Source: an uncultured Rhizobiaceae bacterium (GTDB lineage: Bacteria; Pseudomonadota; Alphaproteobacteria; Rhizobiales; Rhizobiaceae). From it: 64,000 nt of DNA. Position numbers and translations under genes: made by a program. The notes under the pieces were generated by a model. The model did not search any database and was not told where the DNA came from. It saw only the letters and a list, made by a program, of their open reading frames with translations. Where the stretch lies: NCBI GenBank assembly GCA_947259295.1, contig CAMYMG010000058.1:124001-188000 (forward strand), in the 5' to 3' direction. Below are positions 63,240 to 64,000 of this stretch, piece by piece (within the stretch, counting starts at the first letter, position 1; every line of letters starts with the position of its first letter).

Positions 63240-64000
63240 ATGGCCGCCGTCAGTAATCCAAGCCGCACCCCGGTATTCCGGTTGCTGACGATTGCGAGTT
63301 CCGGCTTCGGCAGCTTCATGCTGGGCATCTGGGGGATCAATTTCGGCTTCGGCGACGGCGTCGCGGGGATGAGTGCCGAGACGGTCGGGGCCGTGATCGC
63401 CTCGCTTTGCGCGCTCTCGGCCGCCGGGGCCGCGATGTCGTTCTTTGCCGGCATCGACGAGTCTGCTGGCTTCGTGTTCAACGAGACCCATTTCGACAAG
63501 CTGACCGGCGTGCTTTCACGCCCGGCAATGGTCGCCCGGATAGGCAAGGCGGCCGAGGAAACGATCCGAACAGGCGATCCGGTGTTCCTGATCGACATAG
63601 ACATCGATCGCTTCAAGCAGATCAACGACCAGATCGGCTACAGCAAGGGCGACGAACTGATCCGGGCGTTCACCCGGCGTCTCAGGGCCAATCTGCCTGA
63701 GGGACTGGCGATCGGACGGATCGGTGCCGGCGAATTCGCCATCCTCTATCCCGACGCAGATTTCACGATGTCGATGGCGACGATCGCCGAGCGATTGATC
63801 CACGACCTAATGGAGCCTTACGACCTCGGGACACATCGCCAATCGGTCAATGTTTCCGTCGGCATTGTGGCCATGCCGAAAGACGGCGTGGACCCGGTGC
63901 TGATCCTGCGGCGCTCCAACCTCGCGCTGCAGAATGCGAGGGCCAACGGGATCGGCAACTGGTCCGTCTTCCGTCCCGATATCGGTCAAGTGGCCGACTA
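63240..64000 (+). CDS. membrane-associated GGDEF-domain protein with degenerate GAGEF motif (3' truncated by window edge)
   Basis: Two hydrophobic N-terminal segments, then FDKLTGVLSRPAMVARI...FLIDIDIDRFKQINDQIGYSKGDELIRAFTRRL...AIGRIGAGEFAILY; frame open to the window end. Confidence 0.85.
   Translation, partial: MAAVSNPSRTPVFRLLTIASSGFGSFMLGIWGINFGFGDGVAGMSAETVGAVIASLCALSAAGAAMSFFAGIDESAGFVFNETHFDKLTGVLSRPAMVARIGKAAEETIRTGDPVFLIDIDIDRFKQINDQIGYSKGDELIRAFTRRLRANLPEGLAIGRIGAGEFAILYPDADFTMSMATIAERLIHDLMEPYDLGTHRQSVNVSVGIVAMPKDGVDPVLILRRSNLALQNARANGIGNWSVFRPDIGQVAD

Noticed and set aside
1-64000. Mobile element, prophage, toxin-antitoxin, restriction or defence system
   Set aside because: No transposase, integrase, phage structural, nuclease/helicase defence or TA-like gene pair was recognised; gene content is core metabolism, replication, transport and pilus assembly.
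1-64000. tRNA or rRNA genes
   Set aside because: No cloverleaf or T-loop (GGTTCRANNCC) context or rRNA signature noticed in the intergenic regions by eye; tRNAscan-SE would be decisive.

Overview
This window looks like a GC-rich alphaproteobacterial chromosome segment, most likely Rhizobiales (Phyllobacteriaceae/Mesorhizobium-like, judged from gene content and order; not tested by search). It is mostly conserved core genome. Main blocks: dapE-truA-fmt-def; rmuC; recR / ybaB / dnaX followed upstream by a minus-strand SRP RNA; pheA-kdsB; a cytochrome c with a repetitive Ala/Pro/Glu tail; a yej-type peptide ABC importer operon with two tandem substrate-binding proteins; a complete tad/cpa Flp-pilus locus (about 34.9-47.1 kb), including an Flp pilin too short for the supplied ORF track; deoB-mutM-enoyl-CoA hydratase-rpsT; dnaA-dnaN-recF-moeB; a two-subunit aconitase X pair; irr / fabA-fabB-fabI; and a partial GGDEF-family protein running off the right edge. 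I saw no CRISPR array, phage, transposon, toxin-antitoxin or defence island, no rRNA and no tRNA. I did not find a convincing, wholly undescribed system. The best leads are: (i) a cluster of GANTC sites, including a palindrome centred on one, upstream of dnaA; (ii) a hairpin that would bury the ribosome-binding region of the GGDEF gene, whose catalytic motif is itself degenerate (GAGEF); (iii) recurrent TTAACC/CtrA-like motifs in the tad-locus intergenic regions and a stand-alone secretin N-terminal-domain protein; (iv) the aconitase X pair without obvious pathway neighbours; (v) an 81-bp intragenic tandem duplication. All functional names come from reading translated sequence by eye, with no database search.
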